Origin: Alternaria dauci
Lineage: Eukaryota; Ascomycota; Dothideomycetes; Pleosporales; Pleosporaceae
Length of the DNA stretch: 64,000 nucleotides
Direction of reading: 5' to 3'
NCBI RefSeq assembly: GCF_042100115.1
Contig: NC_091278.1
Coordinates: 2,480,001 to 2,544,000 of the forward strand
The translations under genes were made by a program, and so were the position numbers. Under the pieces are notes generated by a model, which searched no databases, had not been told where the DNA came from, and saw nothing but the letters and a program-made list of their open reading frames with translations. Positions 31,534 through 44,900 of this stretch are shown here, one piece after another (position 1 is the stretch's first letter; each line of letters begins with the position of its first letter).

Positions 31534-33144
31534 TCAATCCTCATCATCATCATCATCATCAGGCAACTCCTCAATCCTCCCCGACCGATACGCCTCCTCA
31601 ACCGGATTCACTACATCCATAACGCCCGTCGCCTTGAGCCTCTCAAACAGCACAAACAGCCTCTCAGCCTCGCGCTCCTTCTCCTCCTGCGTCATAGGCT
31701 CCGTCTGCACCTGCTCCTCCTTATCGAGCCTCTGTCCCGTAATAGGATTGATCGGTATCGTCTCTTCACTATCCTCTGGCGCATGTTCCTTGACCAGTTC
31801 CTCGGGCATCTGTATGTTGTTTGACATGAGGAAACCAGAGGCGAAGCCGTAGCCGACGTTATGCACGAATGTCGCGGGGTCTTCATGTGAGAGTTTCCAT
31901 AGCAACGTGGATATCCCGTTCCGTAACGAGGGCGTCAGAGCGGACGTGGATAGGTTGAGCAGTCGCGAGGATAGCGTGTCTGATTTTCCGAGGGGCCGGT
32001 CACGCTCTTCGGTTGTGGGGAGGAGGAGCTTCTCCATTGTGCTGGCGATGTCTGCTGGGGCGGTCGTGTAGATACAGTGGATGAGGGTGAGGAGGGGTGT
32101 GACGGTTTCGTCGAGCTCTTTGGGTGGGTAGACGATGAGTGCTTGGTCGAGAATCTTGATCAAGTGGCGAATGTTGACCTCGCTGTCGAACGATGGGAAG
32201 AGGGCTTCTCGGCCTTGTTCGTTCTCGATGTCCAGGTGGAGGAGGATGTTGACTAGTTCGCGCGTTGGGCCAGACAGTGGCGGCGATGGTATTCCTCTTT
32301 GCACAAGGATCTTGAATACGTTGGGTACTGAGGGGGCGAAGAGCGGAGCAAGGTCTTGTTTATGATGTATGATGTTGAAGAGTAGCTTGAGTATTTCGGA
32401 CAGCGCCATTGCTTCCATGGGCGGTTCGTTCCTCCGTGGCGCGGACTTGGAGTATCGCTTCGCATGCCGCGTGATGGCTGCGTTGATGCTGTTGGCTAGT
32501 TGGTTTTCGCGGATGAGTTGTGCGTAATCGAGGTTCGCGTTGTATGTCGTGAGGAAGAGGATACGGGCGGCGAGGAACTCCGTGTCGATGCTTTCTTCCT
32601 GTTGAGAAGTTAATACGGTTCTGTACGCAGGCTCAGAGGCGTGATTGCCTACCTTGAGCTTCTCCGCCGCATGTGGACCATGGCCTAGATCGACTAGCAT
32701 CTGGCGCGTCTTGGGCTGGAGGAGGAGAGCGTTGGCTAGGCATCGGAGAGCTTCTTGTGATGCAGGCGTAGTCGCTCCGTCAAATGCATGACGTCCTAGT
32801 GTCCGAAGGCCCTAACACGGTCACTATGCCGTCCGTAGACTCGTGGTGTAGTGTAGTACATCTTCGGTGAATATGGGGTCCGAGTTGTCGACTGAACGGC
32901 CGTAGACTTTGAGCTGTTCGAGCAGTTGTCGTCTTTCTGTTCAGAGCATGAGCGCATGGCAGTAGTGTATATCGGACGAGAACGTACGTTCAACAGACAG
33001 CTTCTTCGCGTCCAGGTCGGTCTTCAACTCGGAAAGTATTCTGGTGACGTCGTCGAGCTTTGCTGAGACCCGTTAGCCCCTGAGGAACCTAGGAAGGTGT
33101 TGCGCAGCAGGGAACTGACCTCTGCCTGTTCTTTGCGATATCAT
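31534..33144 (-). CDS. RIC8: RIC8 (synembryn), chaperone/GEF for G-protein alpha subunits
   Basis: Five exons (33144-33120, 33062-32988, 32936-32860, 32811-32653, 32598-31534) encode 466 residues with four introns of 48-57 nt, all in phase. Exon joining restores the family sequences VEQRRQLLEQLKVYGRS, IFTEDGLRTLGRHAFDG and KLKEESIDTEFLAARILF. The protein is an armadillo-like all-helical fold. Conserved segments include ALSEILKLLFNI in the middle and NPITGQRLDKEE with an acidic C terminus, which ends in a run of aspartates encoded by a CAT/ATC microsatellite. RIC8 acts in the cytosol to fold and activate heterotrimeric G-alpha proteins, controlling growth and conidiation in filamentous fungi. 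The tiny 25-nt first exon would be easy to miss. Confidence 0.9.
31537..31562. repeat. CAT trinucleotide microsatellite
   Basis: About eight CAT repeats inside the last codons of RIC8 encode the terminal poly-Asp tail. Length variation would change the number of Asp residues without shifting frame. Confidence 0.7.
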
Positions 33145-33801
33145 GGCGGCCAAGTTGTGGAATGCGATCAGTGCATCTCACGTCACGTAGGTGGGATGAA
33201 GCTTGAGCTCGGAGAGCCCCACTATTATGGGACCTCATCCACCGCCAGGGTCCACATGGAGGAACGAACAAGGCGCGTCTGCATGAGGCACGTATCCGCA
33301 GGCGTTTGTCTACTCGCGCATGATCTGGTTGTCTATTTGGAAATGGAGGATTGGGACAGATGAGTCTAGCGATGATGCGCAAAAGCCATCGAGTCTCGCA
33401 CGATGACGGCAAATGTCTAGATGTACGCGGGGAAGATTTCCGTATGAACCCTTGTCGAGACAAAAGCAGTCATCTACCAACGATGGGATTCCGGGACAGG
33501 TCGCACATCTCATGCAACGCGACTGCACATGTCGTGTTGGGTTTCAGACGCATGGAGCCCGTGTTGGCTCGAGGGGCCGTTGTCCAGTGAATGGCGCTTG
33601 AGGTTAGCACTTTACGCGCACGAGGAGCGTCGCGCTAGACGCGTCGCCAACACCAACCTTTGTCTTCTAGACCGGGGTAGTCGATCACCACCTCCACACT
33701 CGCTTTTCACGTCTTCGGGTCCAGTCACGTATACGACAGCGATGCAAGTGCCTTGTGCTGCTTCTGTTCTCCTCCCTTGTTAGCGGTTTCCCAGCATAGC
33801 C
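33145..33801. other. Divergent promoter of RIC8 and RIF1
   Basis: No gene is seen. One ACGCGT (33639-33644) lies 158 bp upstream of the RIF1 start within a CpG-rich stretch. Confidence 0.5.
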
Positions 33802-36800
33802 ATGGTGTCCAAGTTCCAGGCCCTCTCTGTTCGCCCTCCCACTCCACCCAAAGACCAAGAAGACACAGGCGCCGACGAGACGCTACAATTCCTCGAGGAC
33901 CCCTTTGGCGAGAAGCCTGTTCCGCCCAGACTCAAGGCAGCAAAGAAGCCGCCCAGTACGCCAGAGCAGTCGCCCTCGTCCGACATCGACGTACCCTCGA
34001 GTGCTGCGAGCGCAAGGAAAAGAGTCAACTTTGAACTGGAATTATGCAATTTGCCCAGCACCAAAGCCATCGCACAGTCCTGGACACCTACGCGTAGCTC
34101 GCCGCTGCGACCGCTCCCACAGACCCGCCTGACGAAGCCGCTCAAGTCGATTCTGAAGCCTGCAGACGGCACCGCCACGCCTCCGCCCGCCGACGACGCT
34201 GCCACCGCACACCGATTCAAGTCTTTCGCCGAGATGCTGGAGGCGATTGTCAAGCTGCTCGCGACTTCGGACCGCGGGTCGCGGCTGGACGCATACCAAT
34301 CCCTGCTCAGGACCTTACAGGCATACGACAAGATTCCCGATGATCAGGCGCTGAAGCAGAAACTGTCTCTGTTGACCCAATTCATACGGCGCGACATGCA
34401 GGAACCAGGTCTGGCTGGTACAGGGCTGGACTCTCAACTGGTTGGACAAGCGATGAAGCTGCTCATGGCTCTGTTCCGCATCACCGACTTGATGTCCGCC
34501 ATGGACGAAGACTTTTGTTCCTTTGTCATAGAACGCATCATCCGCGTAGTCAGCGATAGCACCATGCCCAAGACCACCGTCAACACACATCTGGCTGTGC
34601 TCATGCAACAACACTTTCGACCCAAGATCGTGACTGCGACTCGCGTCGAAAAGGTTCTCGATGCGCTGGACACCATACATGAGCGAACATCTGGTCATGC
34701 TGTGCAGGCTTACCGGGTCCGGATATACAGAAAGCTGCTTCAACAGCGCCCCGAGGTCATGACAAGGCATACCGAACGGTGGTTTACACATACACTTAAA
34801 GCTCTGGTATCGATCCAGAAGGACATCAGTCAAAGTGCGCTAGACACTGCAGTGACGGCCGCCAAAACTATCGGCCATGACCGACATGTCGCAAAATCCA
34901 TCTTGGCCGTCCTGAACCGGGTCAAGAACGACGGCGCGACCATTGCCAGCATATTCATAATGGAACTTTATCGTTTGTTGGGAGGTGAATATGCCGCCTT
35001 GGTGCCACAGATCTGGGCAGCTGTTACAGGCTTGCTGAAAGACTCGCTCTACCGGGAGACGTTCACTGCCCTGGGAGATTGGCTCACCCTTCTCCAAAAT
35101 TGCATTTCTTCGGAAAACGAGCAGGTCAGGGTTTACTCCAACGTTGCCATATCCTTCCTCGTACATTCTGTCAACCTGACTCCGGATACATCTGTAGGTT
35201 GGTCGGACATGTTTCGCAAGATCTCAGTACATGCATTGCAAAGAAAAATCCCCATGAAGAAGCCCGAGCAGGACGCTGTGTCATCCGCATACTTCACGCT
35301 GCTGTACTATGCCCTGCGCCCAACTGCCACGTTCGAACAGCTCGACCGATATTGGACTCAATTCATAGTCAACGTCTGGACTCCGATGATCCTACCCGAC
35401 CCTAAAAAGCAGGCCGTACCCGCCTCTTATCGGCACGCTATTCCCGCATGCCGAATCGTGTCTGCTCTTGTAGACGGCTCTCGGAAACCATGGAACGAGC
35501 ACCGCGCGCTGGATCTTCGGCCGAATGTTATGATCCTGCGTAACGAGCTACCCCTAGTGGATCCCAGATGGGTGCGGAAGTCGATTATTCTGGTACTGCA
35601 ATTTGTAGAAACTCTCCTCGATGCCACACTGTTGTCTGAGAGTAGGGAACCGGAAGACGAGCCGGTTCAGACAATGTGGCAGGCAGTCATGGGTGCCCTG
35701 GTGGAAGCAAGCAGCAAGGAGATCATGGCTTCAACAGAAACGAAAGACGCAATGGCACACATTGTCAATCTCCTGCGCCGGATTTGGGACAAACACACAG
35801 AGAAGATCGCCTTGTCGCAAAAGAAGGAGGATATCTGGGCAGACAAGTTCTGCTTCCTGATAGAGACTGTCGTACAGAAGCTGGGCCCCTTTCAATTTGC
35901 AGACAAGTGTCTCACACGTAACGAAAACAACGAGTTCGAGGTTGCACCCACACCATCGCATCGGTCACGGCATCACGGCACGCGTTCATCGCCACTTCTC
36001 TACCTTGTCGATCTCCTAGTCACGCAATCAGAAGGAAAGCTGGCTGACCCAGTTCGGCTCCGTGCCATCGAAGTCATCATTGAGCCTTGCTTCGCTGTCC
36101 AAAACACTCGGTTGGGCAAACTGGAGCTTCTCCGAGACTGTGCGGCAGCCGTTGATGGTTCGTTGAAAGGGGCTGTGGCGTCAGAGTTCTGGAACCGCAT
36201 CGGGACATTACTCAATGCCTTGCTGGGAGACCAATCACCGCCCTCAGGCGAGCGCGATTCTCGTAGTCTGGGTAAGGAGTATGAGGTTGTGGTGGAGATT
36301 CTCAGTCTCGGTTCCGCTTGCCTGTTGGAAAAACCACTTGGTCAGCAAATCCTATCGACTTTTGTCAGTACTGTCCGGCGGGAGGCAGGAGAGGGTGCGC
36401 TTCCATTCGCAGTCATTGAGAAAGTGTCTGAGCATGTGCTCAAGCGTACGCCGCACGAAGAAAAAGCTTCTTGTCTGGCGTATGCTAGCATCTTACTTCG
36501 CAATCTTCCAACCCTGGTCAGTCGCAAAGTGCTGGAACAAGGCCGACAGAGTCTCTGGCCTTCGAATGCAGCTCCTGGACGGTCGCATGATATTGATCCC
36601 TACGTTCACCTGTACGGGGCCGTTATCTCCATTGGATCGGCCGCTTATAGAGATTTTAACAAAGATAATGTTGAGCCAACAAAAGGCTTTCTATCTGCGG
36701 TCAGTGTCTCCATCCAACAATGCTCGACGTCTCATCTCGCTGGCTATCTGCGGAAGATACAAGACGCGATCCATGTTTGGGTCGAAGATCCCGAGAAGAA

Positions 36801-39333
36801 GATGCAGAGCAGGGAGGAACCGTTGAAGGGCTTACATCGCGAGGTATGTTCATTGTTGTGTAGGATGTGAGCAGGAACTAACCCTCTTCAGGTTGTCAGC
36901 TTGTGGCAGGAGGTTTGCAAAGCTATTGAGCGATTGCCGCGCACTGATGACACAACGCTGCTTCATCTACAGCCGATCATCACCGCAGGCTTCCTAAGCA
37001 GACGCCGAAGTGTCGTCAACCTCTCGATTGCGACCTGGAATGCCACATTCGGAAAAGAAGATAGCCTACGGTATTCCCCTCGACTCGAGCAGGCCTTGCG
37101 CCAGTTGTGGCACAGTGTAGAACTTTCTCTGCCCTCTTTGGAAGTCCGGGAAGAGGATGCTGTAAGTTACTACACAAGTCTTGGCATGTCGCCACTGACA
37201 CCACAGCAGGAAAACAAGCTCTCGTTCTACGACTCAGATACCAGTGCAGATGAAGTTAAGCGTGCTTTCAAGAGTCCAAGAGTCAAGGACTCTCCTTTTA
37301 GGATTTCTAAAGCCTCACGAAGGTCCAAGTCCCGATCTCCAGCAGTACCGGCTTCAGCCACTAGGAGAACACCTTCGCGCCTGACACAGAAGGTCCGTCT
37401 CCGACATGACAACTCTCAGATCCAGTTCGAACCTATTGTGTCCTCACCATCGAACCCGTTCCAGCAAGAGTCGCAGGTATTGACCGATCGACAAAAGGAG
37501 ATGCTTGATCGTCAAAAACTCAGCAGTGGTCTATTCGCCAACCTTGGTGCACCCTCACTGCAGCCGGATGAGGTGCCGTCGCCGTTGGAATTCCACTCAG
37601 ATGCGTTGACGGCCGATGATCTGCCAAACCACTCCTCCCGGACAACACCACTCAAGGCTCTTGCTGCAATGGGTCCTATAGACGGCTACCTTGGCTCATC
37701 ACCCACTCCACATACCCGCAAGAACACTCGCAATATCGTCAGCGACGACACTGACCTAGCCACGCCAACGGCTGTACGAAGCATACAGTATACAAACGAC
37801 GGTCCAGACTCCTCGCCTCCGCGATTTGAGAAGGAGGACAGATCGACCAACAAAGAAACCGGGCCAGATATTCTCGTAGGCTCCAGCTTTGACTATGGCC
37901 AACCAGAACGGTCATTTTCGGCTTCCTTTGATGAGGGAACCACAATTGACGAAGAGGCACTTCTTGACGCTGTTGCTCCCCACGACAACCCTCAAATATC
38001 CCCTGACCGCGTTTCAGACACTATCATGTCAGAATTGCCAAGTTCAACCATAGACCTACAACTCACAGCGCAAATCGACGCCGACATGCAAGTACACGAT
38101 GCCGCTGCTGAGGTAACAAAAGAGCAACAGTCAGAGTCAAATGCCGAGTTTGTTGATGCTGCATCACACCCGCAGTCATCAATAACTAACAACGGCCACC
38201 CCGGCAGTGACACTGAAGTAGATGACGTCCAGACACCAACTCGCGGGCCCGCTCGTCGAGCTTTGCACAAGAGCTCCCAGGCGGACACAAGTAGTACAAG
38301 TCGAGTGGGAGACTCCTTTGACAACAGCTTTGCTAAAGGGACGCCGAATGAGCTGCGCCGTTTGACGCGAAGTTCTATAGGAAGCCCTGCTCGGCTTGAA
38401 CGTCTTCCTAGTGGAAAGAAGCCCAGACGTACGCCTGCGAGGGCCGAGAAGAAGACAAGCACTCCCACGAAGAAGGTCAAAAGGACCAAAGCAGGAAAAA
38501 AGGCGCAAGAAGAACCTGCTCCAGAGCCAGAGCAAGCGTCACAGCCGGTGCCAGTGGCACAATCAGAGCCAGAACCAGAGCCAGCGCTAGTACAAGTCCA
38601 GGATCAAGACGAGAAAATGCTTGACAACATCGTCATGACCGCGTCACCCAAACAAAGCGAAAAATCTCGGGGTAAGAAGCGGAAGATGAGCTCCACCGAC
38701 GCTCCTGTCGCCAGTCCTGCAACCAATCGCAAACTGAATCTTCGACGCTCTCAGTCTCTTCTTTCTCAGGTTGAGAATTCACAAGACATAGAAGACACAA
38801 CAATGAACGAGACACCCGTGCCCAACAAGCGAGCCAAGTCGAACGCAGACCAAGATGTCAGTGAGGCTAAGAAGACGACGCCGGGCAGCCAAACAAAGCG
38901 TCTCAGTCACGTCCAGGTTTCGCCGTGGCCACGGTCTTCTGGACGTTCTGCAGGAAAGCCATCTCCTCAAGCAAAGGAGGCGAATCCCGAACAAGCTCAG
39001 CAGGAAAATGCTCCCGCGCCCGAGATCTCTGGCTCAGGCTCAATCTCTAGCTCAGGCTCAGACCAAGTACCAGCCCATCAAACACAATCCCAATCCCAAT
39101 CCCAACCCTCTGCAATAGGAACCGACACGCCATCCCGCTCATTTGCCGATCGCGTCATCCTCACGCCACGCAGCATCATTACGCAGCTCAAGAACCTCAA
39201 AGACTATCTTTTTAGCACGCCGACGTTTGTGCTGGGGCGGACCGAGGAGCGGGAGATTGATGATGCGTTGTTTGATATCAGGAGGCAGGTGCATGCTGCG
39301 GGGCTGCGGGGGGAGGAGCAGAAGAAGAAGTAG
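33802..39333 (+). CDS. RIF1: RIF1, telomere and replication-timing regulator
   Basis: Large nuclear scaffold of 1,827 residues from two exons (33802-36843 and 36892-39333), with a 48-nt intron joining HRE to VVSLWQEV. The disordered N terminus carries two protein phosphatase 1 docking motifs: RVNF at 74-77 and SILK at 116-119. Yeast Rif1 uses this pair to recruit PP1/Glc7 against DDK phosphorylation of MCM at origins. Residues 135-1100 form the HEAT-repeat region typical of the Rif1 N-terminal domain. Beyond 1150 the chain is disordered and rich in Ser, Pro and Gln with Lys-rich blocks (KKPRRTPARAEKK, KKVKRTKAGKK). It ends in a short predicted helical module (ILTPRSIITQLKNLKDYLF) that may be the C-terminal tetramerisation or DNA-binding element. 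An ACGCGT box precedes the gene. Confidence 0.85.
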
Positions 39334-39688
39334 TTTCACTGGGAGGGTAGATGGTATGCTGCTGGTCTATCTTTGTATATGTTTATGCCAGCTTGATGTA
39401 ATAGTTGGACGTTAGTATAATGTTACATGGCATGTAATAACACGGCCAGGGTCAAATCCAGGTCGTCATCACCACATGCGTATACTTTGCACAGTGTCTT
39501 TTCATGTAAATCATATTCCAAGGTATACCACAGCCCGAAGCGACATTCTAGTCCGAACGTTCTACATGCCATTTTCCCTTGACGCAAACTCCGAACCCAT
39601 GCTCATAATAGTCGTCAAAAACAAAGAGAGAGGGAAAGAAAAGAAAAATGTACTGCCCCCACCATACCAGCGAAAAAAGCGGGCCCAA
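39334..39688. other. Convergent intergenic region
   Basis: 3' flanks of RIF1 and REI1; nothing else seen. Confidence 0.5.
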
Positions 39689-41368
39689 CTACTGCAAAAG
39701 CGGATCACGGAAGTGTTTCTGGAAGTTGTGCCTCTTCTCGTTACCAGCCTGGTACCTGCTGCGGGCATTCTGTTCCTTCTTCCTATCGCGCTTCTCAATG
39801 GCCTGAATCTCCTTCTTCTTTGCATCGGTAACACCGACCATGCCCCTGCCGCCGTTTGCGCGGGAGATGAGCTGGCGATTCTGGTCGTGGCCACGTCCAC
39901 GGACTTGTAATTGGTGCTCCTCGCCGTCCATGTTGGCGTCACCGTCCTCGTCTTCTTCGTCGTCGCCCTCGCCGCCTGCCGTGATGGCGCCGGGTATCCG
40001 GGCGCGCTGTGCCTCCTCCATGCGCTCGGCTACGCCGGGGTAGTTGCGCAGGTTCTGGCGGTAATACTTGTTTAGCGAGCGGTGACCAGCGGTACGACCG
40101 GATGGAAGGTGGAGCTCGTATTCGTCGTAGTAGACGGCTTGGGGTGTGTGGTGGGCGTGCGAGTGGAAGCCGTCTGCAGCGCGGTGTGGACGGGGATCTG
40201 CATGGTTGTGGTGCTTGGACTTGCTGAGCGACTTGTGTCGGTGGCTGCGGTCGATGGGTACAGCTGTGATTTCATCGGTCGGTACACTCGATACAGTGCT
40301 GTCGGTTTCCCAGCCGGCGTCGTCTTCCTCGGCGTTGCTCGACATGGCTGCGTCGTCTTCTGTGGTGGTCTTGGTCTCGCGCCTGGCGCCGAGCTTGATT
40401 CCGCCTCCTGTTGTTGAGGACGAGTCGTCCGAATCTTCAGCGTCCTCTGCCATCTCGTCGAAATCGGCAGCGTCGGGGTAGGAGCTGCGGAAGTCGTAGA
40501 ACTCGCCAATCTCAACCAACTCAATATCTGTGTCGAATGCGATCATGCAGTGGCCGCGGTCGCGCATGTGCGTTTGGATGCCGGAGGCAGTGTGCAACAC
40601 CTTGTGACACTTCAGGCACTCATTGTAGACGTGAATCTTGTCGTGGAGATGCTTGATCAGCCCCTCGGGGTCTGCAAGGAATTCCTTCTCGGGTATGAAC
40701 ATGCCGTGGAAGCGTCCCATGTGCGTGATGTTGAGCTGGAAGTTGGGAGACTTGTAGTTGCAGAACAGGCAGTCGAGGAGGGGATCGCTAGCAGGCTTGT
40801 TCGATGCGGCAACAGAAGTCTTGTCGCCATCGGCAGTAGCAGCCTCTTCGGCGTCTTGTTCCTTGATGCTCGCGTTCTTCAGGCCGTCGGCCACGTCTGC
40901 GACATCCTTGTTGGCGTCTCCGTTCACAGTAGTGACTTCGGATTCAGCCATCGACTCGCCCAGTGAAAAGGCAGAGCTGACCATGGAGCCCGTGACCGAG
41001 GCAGCGTCATCCAGTTGCGCGCCCCTGCCCGACTTGGCCATGTTGATGCGATGCTTGGACGAGTTCAAGTGGTTGTTGTAGGCATTCTCGCTGAAGTACG
41101 TCTTCTGGCACGGAGTGCACACCTTCTCAAACGAAGCCTTGGCGGCGGTGGCGGCAGCGGTGGCCTTGTTTGCGAGGACCTTGTCGGTGAAAATCTCAGA
41201 GGATAGCGGTGGGAGGGAGGCGACGCGACGCTTGAGGTTGTACCTGTGCCAGTCGGTTTGCATGTGCGCCCGCTGCAGGTCGCTCGAGCGGAAGGCGACC
41301 TGGCATGTGTTGCAGGTGAAGGGGTGGGTAGACTGGATGTTAGCCTGGGTAGGGACTTGCGACGCCAT
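39689..41368 (-). CDS. REI1: REI1/ZNF622-type cytosolic 60S maturation factor
   Basis: Single-exon gene, 559 residues. Four C2H2-type zinc fingers are visible: FTCNTCQVAF (about 17), VCTPCQKTYF (about 83), DCLFCNYKSP (about 198) and CLKCHKVLHT (about 250). The C-terminal basic segment includes NKYYRQNLRNYPGV, KKKEIQAIEKRDRKK and the end KRHNFQKHFRDPLLQ. In the family this C terminus is threaded into the peptide exit tunnel of pre-60S particles. The protein releases the export factor Arx1 and proofreads the tunnel in the cytoplasm. A long acidic linker (DDEEDEDGDANMDGEE) is typical. The ATG at 41368 is the only sensible start. Single-exon structure and full length indicate an intact gene, divergent from HUL4. 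Confidence 0.93.
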   Translation of the reverse strand: MASQVPTQANIQSTHPFTCNTCQVAFRSSDLQRAHMQTDWHRYNLKRRVASLPPLSSEIFTDKVLANKATAAATAAKASFEKVCTPCQKTYFSENAYNNHLNSSKHRINMAKSGRGAQLDDAASVTGSMVSSAFSLGESMAESEVTTVNGDANKDVADVADGLKNASIKEQDAEEAATADGDKTSVAASNKPASDPLLDCLFCNYKSPNFQLNITHMGRFHGMFIPEKEFLADPEGLIKHLHDKIHVYNECLKCHKVLHTASGIQTHMRDRGHCMIAFDTDIELVEIGEFYDFRSSYPDAADFDEMAEDAEDSDDSSSTTGGGIKLGARRETKTTTEDDAAMSSNAEEDDAGWETDSTVSSVPTDEITAVPIDRSHRHKSLSKSKHHNHADPRPHRAADGFHSHAHHTPQAVYYDEYELHLPSGRTAGHRSLNKYYRQNLRNYPGVAERMEEAQRARIPGAITAGGEGDDEEDEDGDANMDGEEHQLQVRGRGHDQNRQLISRANGGRGMVGVTDAKKKEIQAIEKRDRKKEQNARSRYQAGNEKRHNFQKHFRDPLLQ

Positions 41369-41911
41369 TTTTGCGGATATTGGTGTACTTGTCGGCGTGG
41401 CTGCACTGCAAGAAAGCGAGGGAGGAGTAGAAATAATAGGCGACTAGGTGGGGTTGAGTGTGGGATGCGGTAGCGCGGTCAATTCATGACTTTATGACTG
41501 GCCGAGGGGCAAAATTTCACCAAGTCAAACAGGGTGCGATTACAAAGTCGCGAGGAAGCGGTAGTCAGCCTCTGGGCCTTATCAGCGGTCTCGTACGGCA
41601 GAGATGATGGAATTGCGCAAGACACTGCCCGGATTTGGGGGGGCGAATATTGAAGCATGACATCAATCGGCAGGCAGGGCGCCAAGCCACTGGCACTTGC
41701 CATCCCTGCAGCGGATTAGAGCCGCATGGGCAAGAGCACCCCTCGCCCACTAACTCGCTCAGCCCTATCGCCAGTGGGTTGCTGATGCCTCTCTGTTCAC
41801 GCGTCTAGACTACAACTGATGATGATGGCGGTGCTGCACCATGACAGCTACGCATCCATTAACAGTCTGCATGCTTAGCCCCAGCTCTCTTTCAGGCCTG
41901 CGCCCCCATCG
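41369..41911. other. Divergent promoter of REI1 and HUL4
   Basis: No gene. One ACGCGT (41799-41804) lies 108 bp upstream of HUL4. Confidence 0.5.
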
Positions 41912-44900
41912 ATGATGAACACGACGGAGGGTCACCGCGATGCTCCGTACAACACGTCCGACCCCAGTGCCCCAGCGGCTTCCACACCAGCTGAACGGCT
42001 GACAAGGCCATCACGTGCTTCGGGAAGTACCTCTATGAGGGATGTTATAGACGTGCAGGATGCCAGCCGCATCTTGGAATGCTCGCAAACCGAGAGACAG
42101 CGCCGTGTCCAGTATCTCGTCCGACAGTAGGCATTTAGTCGCTTGTAGCTTGGGATGGAGTGCTGACTGGTGAACAGCTACTTGTCTCAGATCCTTGACG
42201 GTTGTAAGAGCGCTTACTGCGATACCCCCACGTGCCTCTCGTCGAGCAAGCGCAATGCTTCCAAGCCCCTCCGTCCACCTACGCTGCTCACGGCCGTCGC
42301 CCTAGCACACTACCTCGCTGGTCAGGATAATCCCAGGCGTGGTCTATGCCCTCACGAGCTCAAAGTCCTGCCCGAGTCATTCGAGATCGCAAACAGTCTT
42401 GCCGAACAAGCTAGGATCGACTCGGCCGGGAACTACGCTGTGTATCCTTCGATAGGGCAGCTCACACAGAAATATGGGCAGACCCGTGCAGGAAGCAGCT
42501 CTGGCCATGGGGCTGCGACTCAAGAAGAAGGGCCCGCCGGTGACTTGATAAGCGCCCTCAGGCAGCGACAGCGAGCTAGGAAGGATCCAAAGGCTCTTAG
42601 TCAGAATTTATACGACAGCTTGACTCTGATATACTCTTACACCGCATATATACCCAGTCCTGCCTCTGTCCTTACTTCGTTCCTTTTACCAGCTTCTCGG
42701 AAAGAGGGGAACCATGCAGAGCCTACGCCACACACAAACGATCGTGCTACAACATCACAATTGAATGGGAAGCTGGGGACTGTTCGTCAGCCTTCACATA
42801 GAGCGTCCGCCACCCATGGCAACTCACATTCAAACAACACTGTCGCCGAGGTCCTCACTAATGGCCAGCATATCCACAAGATACCTTACCATCCATCAAA
42901 TGGTGGAATCCAGCGACGTCCTTCCACCACCCCACACTCTACTGCTGCGGACAGTGCATCGGACCAAACAATGCTATCCATCAAAAAAACCGGAAGGAAG
43001 AGCTTCACTATTGGAGGGACAACTCCACCTGCTGTACATCATACCAAAGCCCCTGTGGCACCCAAGCCGACTACAGAAGATACCGCTAGCTCTGCCCGAA
43101 CAGCACCTGGCGTACCCATAATACCGAAATTGAGTTGCAGTATTCTTGACAAGTTCAAAGAAGACGTCCTGCGCCATGGGGACAGTTGCTCCAACGACTT
43201 GAACTATAATGTTGACTTTGACCGTGGGCGGCGAACTCGACGGACCACACCACTTGTCAATCGGTCCTTGTTTTATGCTCTGAGCGACCCGCAAAACCTT
43301 CTTACGTCTTTCCATGATGCCAACCCAGACTTCAAAGATTCACCCCTACCACATCTTGACTCTTCGCACTTGGTAAACTCTTTCCGTGATTGGAATCTTC
43401 GCAACGGTGCGCTCATATTCGATAGCCTCTGGCTCGCGCTAGAGGCTTTGTTCACCTGTCCACCGGAGCTTGTTGCCCAGAAGAGTCCTCGGCCAAGGCC
43501 ATCAAGGAAGGGCGCGTCCACTGGCAGTCATTCCAGCGAACCATCTGGTTATCAGGATGATAAAGCTGCAGCTTCGCGTTATCTAGACACACATGAAGCC
43601 GCTCATATTGTTATGATATGCATACACGCACTCACCTCACTTGTACCAATCGGATGGCCACATACGTGGGCACAAATTCGTGAGCTGCGATCTTGGGGTG
43701 TCATGGTGCCGAATGCGGCACCAAATACTGATGCATTTGCGCATCCATACATGGATATCATCGACGAGCTAGAGTATGAGCCAGCAATTCGCCTTGCCGA
43801 TCGGCTACTTCGTGCTATTGGAGCACGAACTTGCTTCGAGCACGTAATCGCAAGCTTGAATGGCGACGCAGATATGACTGGGTCCAGCACAACACTAATG
43901 GATGTGGTCATAGAACATTTGGAAGTGTTGGAGCGCACTAGTATGGTTGCTAAGCTGAGATTGACCTCACACCATGATCTGGACAGAGACCCTGGATGGA
44001 CTGTAACAGCCACATTCATAGAGTGGCTGCGGACTGTCATCGTAAAGAAGTGGGAAAGTAAGGCTGAGATCAACAAATGGAGTAGTGTTGGTACAGCTGT
44101 AATGCTCCTTGGCAAGCTTCGTAAGTCTCCAATGGGCGAGATGTAGATCAAAAGGCTAACAAACACAGATTCGAGACAGCAATCGTTGTACTTGAACTCC
44201 AAAATGTTCGAAATGCCAATAATTCATGAGCGGATAGACACGGTGAACGAGCCTGTCAGTTACCTCACATGGGAGCATCATCCCAACACGTTGCACGTCT
44301 TCGAGTACCCTTGTCTGTTCCCCGCGCAACATCTTGTGGCTTACTTTCGCACAATCAACTTCACCGAGATGATGAAGCAGTACGACCACACCATGCGCAC
44401 CCATCAAATGCAAAGATCACTAGAGATGTTTCTACAAGAACCTTATTGGTGGGAGATTAAGAGACGAACCAAAGTAACACTTAGCGATTACCTCGTGTTG
44501 GATGTCAGTCGCGAGGAACCACTAAAGGACACACTCGATCAGTTATGGGGTCAGGACAAGAGGATGCTTCTCAAACCGTTGAAGGTCAAGATGGGCCACA
44601 AGGAAGGAGAAGTTGGTCTAGACCACGGCGGCGTGACGTACGAGTTCTTCCGTGTAGTCTTGAGCGAGGCATTCAGGCCTGAGAACGGTAAGTTATATTG
44701 TGATGATTGTGCAAACTCTTTTGCTAAGTTTAGCAGGTATGTTCACAATTGATTCGCAGACACGTATGACGTGGTTCCAACCGCAAAGTCTGGAACCCGA
44801 CTGGAAGTTTGAGATGCTCGGCACGCTCTTCAGTCTTGCTGTATACAACGGCATCACCCTGCCCATCACCTTCCCTCTGGCTTTCTATGACTGCCTCCAA

